In this document: in pieces, positions 43,438 through 52,843 of the stretch
Layout of the letters: every line of letters starts with the position of its first letter
How positions within the stretch are numbered: position 1 is the first letter of the stretch
Position numbers and translations under genes: made by a program
Assembly: GCF_000380245.2 (NCBI RefSeq)
Contig: NZ_HG428741.1
Coordinates: forward strand, 501,271-565,270
Length of the DNA: 64,000 nucleotides
Direction: 5' to 3'
From: Bacillus massiliigorillae
Lineage (GTDB): Bacteria > Bacillota > Bacilli > Bacillales > DSM-1321
Notes under the pieces: generated by a model
What the model was told of the DNA's origin: nothing
The model's database searches: none
Seen by the model: the letters and a program-made list of their open reading frames with translations, nothing else

Positions 43438-45539
43438 GTGAAAAAGGAAAAAAAATAACTAAAAAGAAAAAGACGCATATTCCATTTCGTTTGAACCTCC
43501 TTTTCTTTGTTGCTTTCTTATTATTTTCGGGATTAATACTACGTCTAGGTATTGTGCAGATTGTAAATGGAGAAGATGCACGTCGAAATTTAGAGAGAAC
43601 CGAAGAGGTAACAGTTAATAAGCCTGTTCCACGTGGGAAAATCTATGATAATACAGGAAAAACAATAGTAGATAACGCACCTGTTGATACGATTACGTAT
43701 ACGAGACAGCAAAATACAAAAACGAGTGAAATGTTAGAAGTAGCAGAGAACTTAGCAAAGTTAATTGATAAAAATGATAGTAAAGTGACAGCACGTGATA
43801 AGAAAGATTTCTGGATGTTAATAAATCCAGAAGCAGCGGAGAAGAAAATAACAAAAGAAGACAAAGAGCTGTTCAATGAGGAGAAGATTGATAATAAAGA
43901 AGTGTATAAACGCCAATTAGATCGTATCACAGAAAAAGAATACAATTCTTTGACTAAAGAGCAGCTTAAAGTTCTAGCTATATATCGAGAAATGGCGAGT
44001 GCTAAAGCGTTATCACCTCAAATTATCAAAACGAAAACGGTGAAATCAATTAATGGAACTCCAAAAGTAATTGAACAAGTAACAGAATCAGAAGTAGCTA
44101 TTATTAGTGAGCATCTCGAATCGTTACCTGGCATTGATGTAACAACGGATTGGAATCGTGAATATTTATTTGGTGACACATTAAAGTCAGTAATGGGTAA
44201 AGTTTCAAAGGAAGGTCTTCCGCTTGAAAGAATTGATTATTTTTTAACGCGAGATTATAGCCGTAATGATCGTGTAGGAGAAAGTTATATTGAGTCAGCT
44301 TATGAAGATGTTCTGCACGGGCAGAAGGAAAAGATAAAGAACATTACAGATAAAGCAGGAAATGTTATTGAATCGTTACCGATTTCAGAAGGACAACGAG
44401 GGAAAGATTTACGTTTAACAATTAATATGGATTTACAGCGTGCTGTAGAGAATATTATCGAAAGTGAACTTCGAGCGAAAAGAGGAAGAGGGGATACATA
44501 CTTTTTAGATCGGGCTTTCGTTGTTTTAATGGATCCTAATACCGGTGCGATTTTGACAATGGCTGGAAAGAAATTCGAAGATGGAGAACTACAAGATTAT
44601 GCACTAGGTACGTTCACATCATCTTACACAATGGGCTCAGTTGTAAAAGGTGCTACGGTTTTAACAGGGTATCAAACAGGGGCAATACATCCTGGTAAAC
44701 ATTGGGAAGATACTCCAGTGAAAATCGCACAAACAATTAAGAAATCTTGGACAACGATGGGATGGATTGATGATTTAACAGCTTTAAAGCGATCATCTAA
44801 TGTTTACATGTTTAGAACGGCTATGGAGATCGGAGCACCAGGACGGTATAGTTATGGTAATTCCTTAAGAATTGATGAAGAGGCATTTGAAACAATGCGC
44901 TATTATTATAATCAATTCGGTTTAGGGACACGGACGGGAATTGATTTACCAAATGAGGCTGTAGGATTTAAAGGGACAGATAAAAGACCAGGTTTTCTAC
45001 TAGATTTATCGATTGGTCAGTATGATATGTATACACCGATGCAGTTAGCTCAATATGTTTCGACTATTGCTAATGGAGGAAAAAGATTAAAGCCACATAT
45101 AGTGCAAGAAATAAGAGAGCCTTCTAAAGATCCAACAGTATTAGGACCTGTTATAAAGGATATTTCTCCAGTTGTGTTAAATACTTTAGATATGAAATCT
45201 AGTTGGATTGATCGTGTACAAACAGGTTTTAGGCAGGTAATGCAAGAGTCAGGTGGGACAGCTGTTGGTTATTTTGGTCCTGCAAAAGGTGTTACGTATA
45301 ATCCTGCTGGAAAAACAGGGACAGCTGAAGCATTTTATGACGGTCCACGTCGTAAGGAATATGAAGGTGAACCACCAGCTACAATGAATTTATCTTTAGT
45401 TGCCTATGCTCCAGCTAATAATCCTGAAGTAGCAATGGCAGTTGTTGTACCTTGGGCATATCAAGGGAAAACAGGGCATAATATGAACTTAGATATTGGT
45501 AAAAAAGTGATGGATACGTATTTTTCTATGAAAAAGTAA
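43438..45539 (+). CDS. Second class B penicillin-binding protein, start out of frame
   Basis: Close paralogue of the upstream gene along its full length, with S-V-V-K, S-S-N and K-T-G all intact (YTMGSVVKG, KRSSNVYMF, PAGKTGTAEAF). The best start is GTG 43438 (AGGAGGGG ends 7 nt before it). That frame stops at 43456 after an A8 run (43448-43455). One more A would give MKKEKKITKKKKTHIPFRLN and continue to 45539. Without it the open frame from 43425 has no normal start until TTG 43491, inside the membrane segment. It may be an A-tract contraction, transcriptional slippage at A8, or an assembly error. Confidence 0.85.
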
Positions 45540-45601
45540 GAATCTAGACAGTCAGGAACGGATTCACAAGATAATTAATTTGATAACGAAATGAGGAAGA
45601 G

Positions 45602-45634
45602 GCTAAGCAAGTGTAAACTTGCTTAGCTTTTTTT
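45602..45634 (+). terminator. Terminator after the second pbp gene
   Basis: GCTAAGCAAGT, GTAA loop, ACTTGCTTAGC and seven T. Confidence 0.9.
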
Positions 45635-45670
45635 GCATTGAAGGCAATCAAGAAGTAGGCTCATCCAGGA

Positions 45671-45695
45671 AAAGGGGACCGGTGACGGTTTTTCT
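45671..45695. repeat. Extra left terminal motif of repeat copy C
   Basis: GGACCGGTGACGGTTTTTCT precedes copy C directly. It looks like the right end of a previous unit, so copies C and D appear to be remnants of tandem units. Confidence 0.7.
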
Positions 45696-45696
45696 A

Positions 45697-45865
45697 TGTC
45701 TAACCTTACACCTGCTATGCTCGGAAATAAGCCAACCTGTTTTGAAAACCAAGTGCGGGTTTTCAAGAACAGTTCGTCTTATTTCTGCCGCATAGCTCTT
45801 TTGGGATTTGAAGTAAAACAAGAAGCAATAAACATCAATCAAAAAAGACCGGTGATGGTTTTTCT
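45697..45865. repeat. 168-bp palindromic repeat, copy C
   Basis: A full 169-bp copy between the second pbp gene and pstS. The outer arm is GCTATGC with GCATAGC, a perfect pairing; the inner arm TGTTTTGAAAACC pairs with GGGTTTTCAAGAACA. The tail ends in GACCGGTGATGGTTTTTCT, with one change in the loop of the mini-palindrome. Confidence 0.88.
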
Positions 45866-45891
45866 TACTATTTACAAAACTATAACGTACC

Positions 45892-45930
45892 TTTACATTA
45901 CCTTAACAACGCATTAAAACGCCTTTAATA
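45892..45930 (+). promoter_or_regulatory. PhoP box of the pst operon
   Basis: Four hexamers with exact 11-bp period: TTTACA (45892), TTAACA (45903), TTAAAA (45914), TTAATA (45925). This is the direct-repeat layout (TTAACA, 5-nt spacers) bound by phosphorylated PhoP in Bacillus. It lies 64 nt upstream of pstS, so phosphate starvation should induce the operon. Confidence 0.88.
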
Positions 45931-45993
45931 CTTCTAGCGTATTCTTATTCGTGTAAGGTAATTATAACTGATCCCTTAGGAGGAATTTGAGAA

Positions 45994-46953
45994 ATGAAAG
46001 GTTTTAAGTATTTAGCATTAGCAGCGACAATGACTGGAGCACTTGCGTTAGCAGCATGTGGGTCATCAGATGCAAACAGTAAAGACGATAAGGCATCTGG
46101 AAACAAGACTACATTAAATGGTGATGTTGCAGTAGATGGTTCATCAACTGTATACCCGATCATGGAAGCTGTATCTGAAGAATACATGTTAGAACAACCT
46201 GATGTGAAAGTATCTGTTGGATTCTCTGGATCTGGTGGTGGCTTTAAGAAGTTAATCGCTGGAGATATTGATATGAGTAACGCTTCTCGACCTATTAAAG
46301 AGGAAGAAAAACAACAACTAAAAGAAAAAGGTATTGAGTATACAGAGTTTGAAGTCGCTTATGATGGATTATCTGTAATCGTTAATAAAGATAATACATG
46401 GGTAGATTCATTAACAGTAGCAGAGTTAAAGAAATTGTGGGTTAATGATGGCAAGAAAAAATTATGGTCTGATATTCGCCCAGAATGGCCAAAGGAAGAA
46501 GTGAAATTCTATTCTCCTGGTACAGATTCAGGAACATATGATTATTTTAATGAGGTTATTTTAGAAGAGCAGCCAATGGTTGAAAGTGCAACACTTTCAG
46601 AAGATGATAATGTGCTTGTACAAGGCGTAAGTGGCGATAAAAATGCAATTGGTTACTTCGGGTTTGCTTATTACGAAGAAAATAAAGATAAGCTGAAAAT
46701 CGTTCCAATTGATGGTGGGAATGGAGCAGTTGAGCCAACTCACGAAACAATTAAAGATGGTACTTACACACCGCTATCTCGTCCATTATTCGTATATGCA
46801 AACAATAAATCTGTAAAAGATAAAGAGCAAGTTCGTGATTACTTGAAATTCACACTTGAAAACGCAGGTGATATGGCTGAAGAAGTTGGATATGTAAGAT
46901 CACCAGATGCGAAATATGAAGAAGATATGAAAGAGTTTGAAGCTATTAAATAA
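45994..46953 (+). CDS. pstS: Phosphate-binding lipoprotein PstS
   Basis: Extracytoplasmic phosphate receptor of the Pst importer. A lipoprotein signal (MKGFKYLALAATMTGALALA) ends in lipobox A-L-A-A-C with C22. The binding-site segments VDGSSTVYPI, GFSGSGGGFKKLIAGDIDMSNASRPI and PGTDSGTYDYF are present. The 319 aa are standard. AGGAGG lies 10 nt before the ATG. A stem-loop follows before pstC. Confidence 0.95.
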   Translation: MKGFKYLALAATMTGALALAACGSSDANSKDDKASGNKTTLNGDVAVDGSSTVYPIMEAVSEEYMLEQPDVKVSVGFSGSGGGFKKLIAGDIDMSNASRPIKEEEKQQLKEKGIEYTEFEVAYDGLSVIVNKDNTWVDSLTVAELKKLWVNDGKKKLWSDIRPEWPKEEVKFYSPGTDSGTYDYFNEVILEEQPMVESATLSEDDNVLVQGVSGDKNAIGYFGFAYYEENKDKLKIVPIDGGNGAVEPTHETIKDGTYTPLSRPLFVYANNKSVKDKEQVRDYLKFTLENAGDMAEEVGYVRSPDAKYEEDMKEFEAIK

Positions 46954-46974
46954 TACTTTGTTTACTGGTCATTT

Positions 46975-47009
46975 GTAGATTGGAAAGTAAATACGGCTTT
47001 TCAATCTAC
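46975..47009 (+). other. Stem-loop between pstS and pstC
   Basis: GTAGATTGGAAAG pairs with CTTTTCAATCTAC (13 bp, one G-T) with a 9-nt loop and no T-run. In B. subtilis an intercistronic hairpin after pstS protects the pstS message and raises its yield over the downstream genes. The same role is likely here. Confidence 0.65.
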
Positions 47010-47041
47010 TATGTTTCTTGGATTTAGAGGGGGTTATGAAT

Positions 47042-47986
47042 GTGACATTGGGTCGCACAGAAACAATTTCAGTGGGTCAAATGATTGAAGAAAAGAAAAA
47101 GCAAAAGAAAGCTTTTAGTTTTGAGAAAATGGTTCCAAGTATATTGTTGATTACTGCTATTATTTCTGTATTAACAACAATCGGAATTGTGTTTACGTTA
47201 ATTTTTGAAACGTTTGAGTTTTTTTCTAGAGTGTCTATTGTTGAGTTTTTTACTGCAAAGAAATGGTATCCTTTTTCCGCAACAGATGCTAGTTTTGGAA
47301 TTATGCCATTAATCGTTGGTACATTAAAAGTTACAGGAATAGCTACGTTAGTAGCAGTACCTATTGGCTTAGCTACAGCCATCTTTTTGAGTGAATATGC
47401 AAGTGAGAAAACGCGTAAAGTGATTAAACCGATACTTGAAGTTCTTGCTGGTGTTCCTACAATTGTGTATGGATTCTTTGCTTTAACATTTGTAACACCT
47501 ATTTTAAGAGAAATGTTCCCTTCGCTAGAAATATTCAATGCACTTAGTCCAGGAATTGTTATTGGAATTATGATTACACCAATGATTGCATCATTATCTG
47601 AAGATGCAATGTCATCCGTTCCAAATAGTATTCGTGAAGGTGCATTTGCTTTAGGAGCTACTAAATTAGAAACAACATTTAAAATCATATTACCAGCTGC
47701 AATGTCAGGGATTATGGCGTCTATTGTTCTAGCCCTTTCAAGAGCAATTGGTGAAACGATGATTGTCTCTGTAGCTGGTGGAGCAACACCAAGTATGGGC
47801 TGGGATGTTACATCCTCAATTCAAACGATGACATCTTACATCGTACAAGTAAGTACTGGTGATGCAGGATTCGGAACAACTATTTACTTCAGTATTTATG
47901 CTGTAGGTATGACGTTATTCCTCTTTACATTAATTATGAACTTACTAGCTCAATACATTTCTCGCAAGTTTAGGGAGGAATATTAA
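47042..47986 (+). CDS. pstC: Phosphate ABC transporter permease PstC
   Basis: A 314-aa membrane subunit with six helices. The permease EAA-like loop SVPNSIREGAFALGATKLETTFKIILPAAMSGIM and the typical GLATAIFLSEYAS and GVPTIVYGFFALTF segments are present. GTG 47042 is chosen as start (GAGGGGG 8 nt upstream); ATG 47036 is only 2 nt from it. The stop overlaps the pstA start (TAATG). Confidence 0.94.
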   Translation: MTLGRTETISVGQMIEEKKKQKKAFSFEKMVPSILLITAIISVLTTIGIVFTLIFETFEFFSRVSIVEFFTAKKWYPFSATDASFGIMPLIVGTLKVTGIATLVAVPIGLATAIFLSEYASEKTRKVIKPILEVLAGVPTIVYGFFALTFVTPILREMFPSLEIFNALSPGIVIGIMITPMIASLSEDAMSSVPNSIREGAFALGATKLETTFKIILPAAMSGIMASIVLALSRAIGETMIVSVAGGATPSMGWDVTSSIQTMTSYIVQVSTGDAGFGTTIYFSIYAVGMTLFLFTLIMNLLAQYISRKFREEY

Positions 47987-48864
47987 TGAATCTCATTAAT
48001 AAAGATCAAGTAATTAAAAGAATGTCTAGCCGCCTTGGTTTAAATATGTTTTTTAAAGCATTATTTTTTGCAGCAACATTATTTGGCTTAGTTGTTCTAG
48101 CCCTTCTTTTATATCGGATATTCACTCAAGGAGTAGGGAATTTAAGTTGGGATTTCTTCCAAAATTTCGCTTCAAGAAGACCGGAGCAAGCAGGTATTAA
48201 AGCAGCTTTCGTTGGGACAATTTGGTTGATGGCGGTTGTTGCTCCTGTATCTATTATATTAGGTGTTGGAACAGCAATTTATTTAGAAGAATATGCGAAA
48301 AAGAATAAGTTTACAACATTTATTAAAATAAACATTTCGAACTTAGCGGGTGTGCCATCCATTGTTTTTGGTTTACTAGGTTTAACTATTTTTGTTCGTG
48401 CATTAGCATTAGGTAATTCAGTACTAGCGGCAGGGTTAACAATGAGTTTACTAGTATTACCTGTTATTATCGTTGCTGCACAAGAAGCCATACGTGCTGT
48501 TCCGAAAGAGCTTCGTGAAGCTTCGTTCGGTATGGGAGCAACAAAATGGCAAACAATCGTACGTGTTGTTTTACCAGCAGCGCTTCCTGGAATCGCAACA
48601 GGGGCCATTCTAGCATTATCTCGTGCAATTGGAGAAACCGCACCTTTAATCGTTGTTGGGATACCAATGTTCATTGCGTTTTTACCGAAAACAGTATTTG
48701 ATACATTCACTGTTTTACCAATGCAAATATATAACTGGACTTCGAGACCGCAAGAAGAATTCCAATATGTTGCAGCTGCAGGAATAATTGTTCTGCTAGG
48801 ATTATTAATTCTGATGAATTCTGTAGCAGTCTTTATCCGAAATAAATTCCAACGACGCTATTAA
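47986..48864 (+). CDS. pstA: Phosphate ABC transporter permease PstA
   Basis: A 292-aa permease partner of PstC, with ISNLAGVPSIVFGLLGLTIF and the EAA loop AVPKELREASFGMGATKWQTIVRVVLPAALPGI, then LALSRAIGETAPLIVVG. It starts at the base where pstC ends, so translation is coupled. GGGAGG lies within the pstC tail 7 nt upstream. Confidence 0.95.
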   Translation: MNLINKDQVIKRMSSRLGLNMFFKALFFAATLFGLVVLALLLYRIFTQGVGNLSWDFFQNFASRRPEQAGIKAAFVGTIWLMAVVAPVSIILGVGTAIYLEEYAKKNKFTTFIKINISNLAGVPSIVFGLLGLTIFVRALALGNSVLAAGLTMSLLVLPVIIVAAQEAIRAVPKELREASFGMGATKWQTIVRVVLPAALPGIATGAILALSRAIGETAPLIVVGIPMFIAFLPKTVFDTFTVLPMQIYNWTSRPQEEFQYVAAAGIIVLLGLLILMNSVAVFIRNKFQRRY

Positions 48865-48911
48865 TCGACCGGTATGTTTTTTATGCAAAATGTTAAGGAG
48901 GATGTTGAAAA

Positions 48912-49739
48912 ATGAATGCGATTCTTCAAAAAGAACTTAAAGTAACAGTTCCAACTAAAACTGTTGAGATAGAACCAGTACAAAAACAAGTAGTATATGA
49001 AACAAAGCAATTAAATTTATGGTATGGTGAAAAGCACGCCTTGAAAAATATCGATCTTGATATTTATGAAAATGAAGTAACAGCTATCATTGGTCCTTCA
49101 GGATGTGGTAAATCAACGTATATTAAAACATTAAATCGCATGATAGAAATGGTACCAGTTGTAAAAACATCGGGTGAAATAAAATATCGTGGACGAAATA
49201 TATTAGATCGTTCTTATACAGTAGAAGAGCTTCGTACAAAGGTAGGAATGGTATTTCAAAAGCCAAATCCATTTCCTAAATCAATCTTCGAAAATGTTGT
49301 ATACGGACCTAAAATTCATGGTATTAAAGATAAGAAGATTTTAAAAGAAATCGCAGAGAAAAGCTTGCGTCAAGCAGCACTTTGGGACGAAGTAAAAGAT
49401 CGTTTGAATGAAAATGCTTATGGTTTATCAGGTGGACAGCAGCAACGTCTCTGTATCGCTAGATGTCTTGCGATTGAGCCAGATGTTATTTTAATGGATG
49501 AGCCAACATCTGCACTTGATCCAATTTCTACTTTGAAAGTAGAAGAACTTGTACAAGAATTAAAGAAAGATTTCAGTATTATCATTGTTACACACAATAT
49601 GCAACAAGCAGCACGTATTTCGGATAAAACAGCTTTCTTCTTAAATGGAGAAGTTATCGAATATAGTGATACGAATAGGATATTCTCTAACCCAACAGAC
49701 AAAAGAACAGAAGATTACATTACAGGCCGCTTTGGTTAA
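48912..49739 (+). CDS. pstB: Phosphate ABC transporter ATPase PstB
   Basis: A 275-aa nucleotide-binding subunit. Walker A GPSGCGKST, Q-loop VFQKPNPFPKSIFENV, signature LSGGQQQR, Walker B VILMDEPTSALD and switch VTHNMQQA are intact. The first 30 residues (MNAILQKELKVTVPTKTVEIEP) extend before the usual KQLNLWYGEKHAL start. Such a leader is common in this clade. AAGGAGGATG precedes the ATG. Confidence 0.96.
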   Translation: MNAILQKELKVTVPTKTVEIEPVQKQVVYETKQLNLWYGEKHALKNIDLDIYENEVTAIIGPSGCGKSTYIKTLNRMIEMVPVVKTSGEIKYRGRNILDRSYTVEELRTKVGMVFQKPNPFPKSIFENVVYGPKIHGIKDKKILKEIAEKSLRQAALWDEVKDRLNENAYGLSGGQQQRLCIARCLAIEPDVILMDEPTSALDPISTLKVEELVQELKKDFSIIIVTHNMQQAARISDKTAFFLNGEVIEYSDTNRIFSNPTDKRTEDYITGRFG

Positions 49740-49752
49740 AGGAGACTAGTTG

Positions 49753-50403
49753 ATGATTGTACGTGAAAAGTTCGAAGATGAATTACATGAATTAAGTGAT
49801 AAATTAGTAATGCTTGCCAAGCTTGCTGAACAAGCGTTAAACAAAGCGTTCACAGCATTTGAAACACAAGATCATGAATTGGCTCTTCGTGTATTAGAAG
49901 AAGATGAACAAGCCAATATGCTCGAAGAAGAAATCAATGACTTTGCATTATTACTAATTGCTAAACAGCAACCTGTTGCGATTGATTTACGTAGAATTAT
50001 TGTTGGGATTAAAATAGCAGCGGATATTGAGCGAATGGCTGATTATGGTGTGAATATTGCGAAGGCTTCCATCCGGTTAGGGAAAAATCATCATATTATT
50101 GCATTAGATGACTTAAAGAAAATGCATCAAATTATGATAGAAATGTTAAATCAATCTATCAATGCATATGCAGAAGAAGATGTTCATATTGCGAAAAAAA
50201 TCGCCAAAATGGACGATGAAGTAGATCATTTATATGGTCAATGTATGAAGGTGCTTCTCCGTGAATCAAGTGAAAACTTTCAGCAAATATCACAATTATC
50301 GTTTATTGCTCGTCATATTGAAAGATCAGCAGACCATGCAACAAACATCGCAGAAAACATTTATTATTTAGTAAGAGGACGCCATTTAGATTTAAATAAA
50401 TAA
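49753..50403 (+). CDS. phoU: Phosphate transport regulator PhoU
   Basis: A 216-aa all-helical protein made of two three-helix bundles. Each has its metal-binding repeat: IVGIKIAADIERMADYGVNIAK and LSFIARHIERSADHATNIAENI. It links Pst activity to PhoR signalling. ATG 49753 has AAAGGAG 8 nt upstream. It is the last gene of the operon, followed by a strong terminator. Confidence 0.95.
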   Translation: MIVREKFEDELHELSDKLVMLAKLAEQALNKAFTAFETQDHELALRVLEEDEQANMLEEEINDFALLLIAKQQPVAIDLRRIIVGIKIAADIERMADYGVNIAKASIRLGKNHHIIALDDLKKMHQIMIEMLNQSINAYAEEDVHIAKKIAKMDDEVDHLYGQCMKVLLRESSENFQQISQLSFIARHIERSADHATNIAENIYYLVRGRHLDLNK

Positions 50404-50411
50404 TTAGTACC

Positions 50412-50456
50412 CCCCATAAACGCTTCATTATACCCCTTACGTTTATGGGGTTTTTT
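50412..50456 (+). terminator. Terminator of the pst operon
   Basis: CCCCATAAACG with CGTTTATGGGG, 17-nt loop, six T. Confidence 0.88.
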
Positions 50457-50458
50457 GT

Positions 50459-51043
50459 TTATATAAAACCCATAAGTTCTTTCACATGATGAGCATTGTC
50501 TTTAGAAGTAAGCATTTCAAGTAAGAGAAAAGCAACTTCAAAAGCTGTGCTCGGGTTTGAGGATGTAATAATTTGATTGTCTTGTACAATTCGTTTATTT
50601 TGTACGTGTGCTCCGAAATGCATTAATTGTTCTCTTCTTTTGCTTGTTGGGTGATCATATGTTGTAGCTTTCCTATTGTTAAGAATACCGCTTTTTCCGA
50701 GGGCTAGCGATGCAACACAAATGCTAGCGATTGGTTTTTGTTTTGTATGAAAGTGACGGATTACGTTCAAGAATGGTTCACTAAATGCATCTTTATAAAA
50801 ACCAGCTTCTTCAAATCCACCAGGAATAGCTAGAGCATCGAATTCATCTAAATGAATATCATCTATTGTTTTTTCTGGCATTACTTTGAAATTCCATGTG
50901 CATGTAAGTGTATCGTGCAAACCAACTGTTACAACTTCTGTCGAACCGTCTCCTTCCAATTTATTCCAACCTAAAACATCTGTAAATACACTAGCCTCAA
51001 CTGCTTCAAAACCATTTGCTAATAGCAGTAATATTTTTTTCAT
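50459..51043 (-). CDS. DJ-1/PfpI-family protein
   Basis: A 194-aa class I glutamine-amidotransferase-like protein. The N-terminal LLLANGFEAVEASVFTDVL, the PGGFEEAGFYKD glycine loop and the nucleophile elbow ASICVASLALGKSG with C109 are present; E16 is the usual partner. Members act as chaperones, deglycases or proteases, and the activity here is unknown. It is divergent from an Lrp regulator 140 nt away, which may control it. Confidence 0.88.
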   Translation of the reverse strand: MKKILLLLANGFEAVEASVFTDVLGWNKLEGDGSTEVVTVGLHDTLTCTWNFKVMPEKTIDDIHLDEFDALAIPGGFEEAGFYKDAFSEPFLNVIRHFHTKQKPIASICVASLALGKSGILNNRKATTYDHPTSKRREQLMHFGAHVQNKRIVQDNQIITSSNPSTAFEVAFLLLEMLTSKDNAHHVKELMGFI

Positions 51044-51183
51044 TTAATAAACCTCCTTTAATGTATTCATTTTAAAAGATTGAGTAGCTATCTGAAATAA
51101 GTTGAAAAAGAATTCAATCTTATTTTTGTTTAAAAAATAAAGAATTTAGATTATTATTTTTAATAAAAAAAGGTGAGAGTAAA

Positions 51184-51633
51184 ATGGATGAAGTAGACCA
51201 AAAAATCGTAAGGGAATTGCAGCTGAATGCGAAAATATCTATGAAAGATTTAGCGGAAATCGTACATTTATCTTCTCCTGCTGTAATCGAGCGAGTTCGA
51301 AAACTAGAAGAGCAGCTAATAATTGAAGGCTATCACGCTCACGTATCGTTGAAAAAAATGAATCGTTCAATCTCTGCTATTGTCTTGTTCAAGACCACAA
51401 ACTGTAAAGCATTAGTGAATTTTTGTGATAATCATCCAGATGTACTGGAGTGTTACAGAGTAGCTGGAGAAATTAGTTATATTGTAAAAATAGCAACTCA
51501 GTCTGTTGAGAGTTTAGAACAATTTATTGATGCATCCATGCAGTATGGCATACCTTCAACAAATATAGTGTTGTCTTCTCATGAAAAACAGATTATCGAA
51601 CCTGTAATAGGTAGAGAAACAGACACAAAATAA
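51184..51633 (+). CDS. Lrp/AsnC-family transcriptional regulator
   Basis: A 149-aa protein. The winged helix MDEVDQKIVRELQLNAKISMKDLAEIVHLSSPAVIERVRKLEEQLIIEGY is followed by the RAM/ligand domain (ISAIVLFKTTNC, EISYIVKIA). It probably senses an amino acid and forms octamers. AAAGGTGAG precedes the ATG. The divergent DJ-1 gene is the natural candidate target. The following 290 bp (51634-51922) hold no gene that I can see. Confidence 0.9.
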   Translation: MDEVDQKIVRELQLNAKISMKDLAEIVHLSSPAVIERVRKLEEQLIIEGYHAHVSLKKMNRSISAIVLFKTTNCKALVNFCDNHPDVLECYRVAGEISYIVKIATQSVESLEQFIDASMQYGIPSTNIVLSSHEKQIIEPVIGRETDTK

Positions 51634-51922
51634 TGAGAATATATTTGCCGGAAATACATTGATTACCAAAACGCAGAAAAATTTCTTTTGTTACCATACG
51701 TCTAAAGTCTTATACATAATTAAATCTAAAGGATATTAAAAAAAGTAAGGTGAAAAGTTAGGATTAAGTAGGAAGGTAATGCAAAAAGGGTATGTAATAC
51801 ATTCATAGAGAAAAATGAACTGTATATTCATGATTAGCACTCATAATAACCGATAAAACTTGAATATTAGTAACCTTTTTGCAATTCGTAGTAAAAATAA
51901 GGCTGAAAAGGATGTAATTAGA

Positions 51923-52843
51923 ATGGAAGTGACTGTAAAGCTTCAAAATGTGTCTAAACGGATAAAAAATAAGCCGATTATTCAAGAATTAAGCTTTGAT
52001 GTGTATGGGGGCGAAATCTTTGGATTTTTAGGACCGAATGGAGCGGGGAAAACAACAACAATTCGAATGATTGTTGGTTTAATGAAGTTATCCGGAGGAG
52101 ATATTTTTATTTGTGGTGATAGCATTAAACAGAACTTTGAGAAGGCAATTGGGCATGTAGGTGCAATTGTTGAGAATCCTGAAATGTATAAGTTCTTAAC
52201 GGGTTATGATAACTTAAAGCATTATGCAAGAATGTCACGTGGTATCAGTAAGGAACGAATTGAAGAAGTCATTGAATTAGTAGGATTAAGACAGCGTATA
52301 CATGATAAGGTGAAAACTTATTCATTAGGTATGCGTCAGCGACTTGGATTGGCTCAAGCATTATTACATAGACCAAAGGTTCTTATTTTGGATGAACCAA
52401 CAAACGGTTTGGATCCACAAGGTATTCGAGAAATAAGAGACTATTTAAAACGACTGTCTCGTGAAGAAGGTATGACAGTGATTGTTTCTAGTCATTTATT
52501 ATCTGAAATGGAAATGATGTGTGATCGCTTCTGTATTATTCAAAATGGTAAGTTAGTAGATATTCAAAATGTGCATGAAACAACAAAAGAAGAAGAGGAA
52601 AGAATAAGCCTAAATGTAGAGCCATTACCGAAGGCATTAAAGATAATTAAGGAACAATATCCAGCAGCTGAACCGCAAATTGTAACAGGAGCAATAGAAT
52701 TGACTATCGCTCATGAGCTTGTCCCAAATGTTGTTAAATCATTAGTGCTGCAAGAATGTGCAGTATATCGAGTAGCAACCGTTACTGTTTCTCTTGAAGA
52801 GAAATTCTTGCAAATCACAGGGACAGGAGGGCAAATTCAATGA
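51923..52843 (+). CDS. ABC transporter ATPase (BcrA/YxlF-type)
   Basis: A 306-aa ATPase of an ABC-2 exporter. Walker A GPNGAGKTT, Q-loop AIVENPEMYKFLTG, signature YSLGMRQRLG, Walker B VLILDEPTNGLDP and H-loop VSSHLLSE are present, and a C-terminal regulatory tail begins near residue 215. ATG 51923 has AAAAGGATG about 9 nt upstream. Its stop overlaps the permease start (ATGA). The pairing resembles bacitracin/lantibiotic immunity exporters, but no cognate sensor genes are present. Confidence 0.9.
   Translation: MEVTVKLQNVSKRIKNKPIIQELSFDVYGGEIFGFLGPNGAGKTTTIRMIVGLMKLSGGDIFICGDSIKQNFEKAIGHVGAIVENPEMYKFLTGYDNLKHYARMSRGISKERIEEVIELVGLRQRIHDKVKTYSLGMRQRLGLAQALLHRPKVLILDEPTNGLDPQGIREIRDYLKRLSREEGMTVIVSSHLLSEMEMMCDRFCIIQNGKLVDIQNVHETTKEEEERISLNVEPLPKALKIIKEQYPAAEPQIVTGAIELTIAHELVPNVVKSLVLQECAVYRVATVTVSLEEKFLQITGTGGQIQ

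Noticed and set aside
45648..45917. Overlapping frames on both strands over repeat copy C
   Set aside because: Both are translations of the palindromic repeat. No ribosome site fits and the frames are not conserved in copies B and D.
47077..47688. 203-codon minus-strand frame inside pstC
   Set aside because: A shadow of pstC: pstC has intact motifs and operon context, while this frame has no ribosome site or family features. Similar long antisense frames in pstA, pstB and the ABC-2 permease gene were left out for the same reason.
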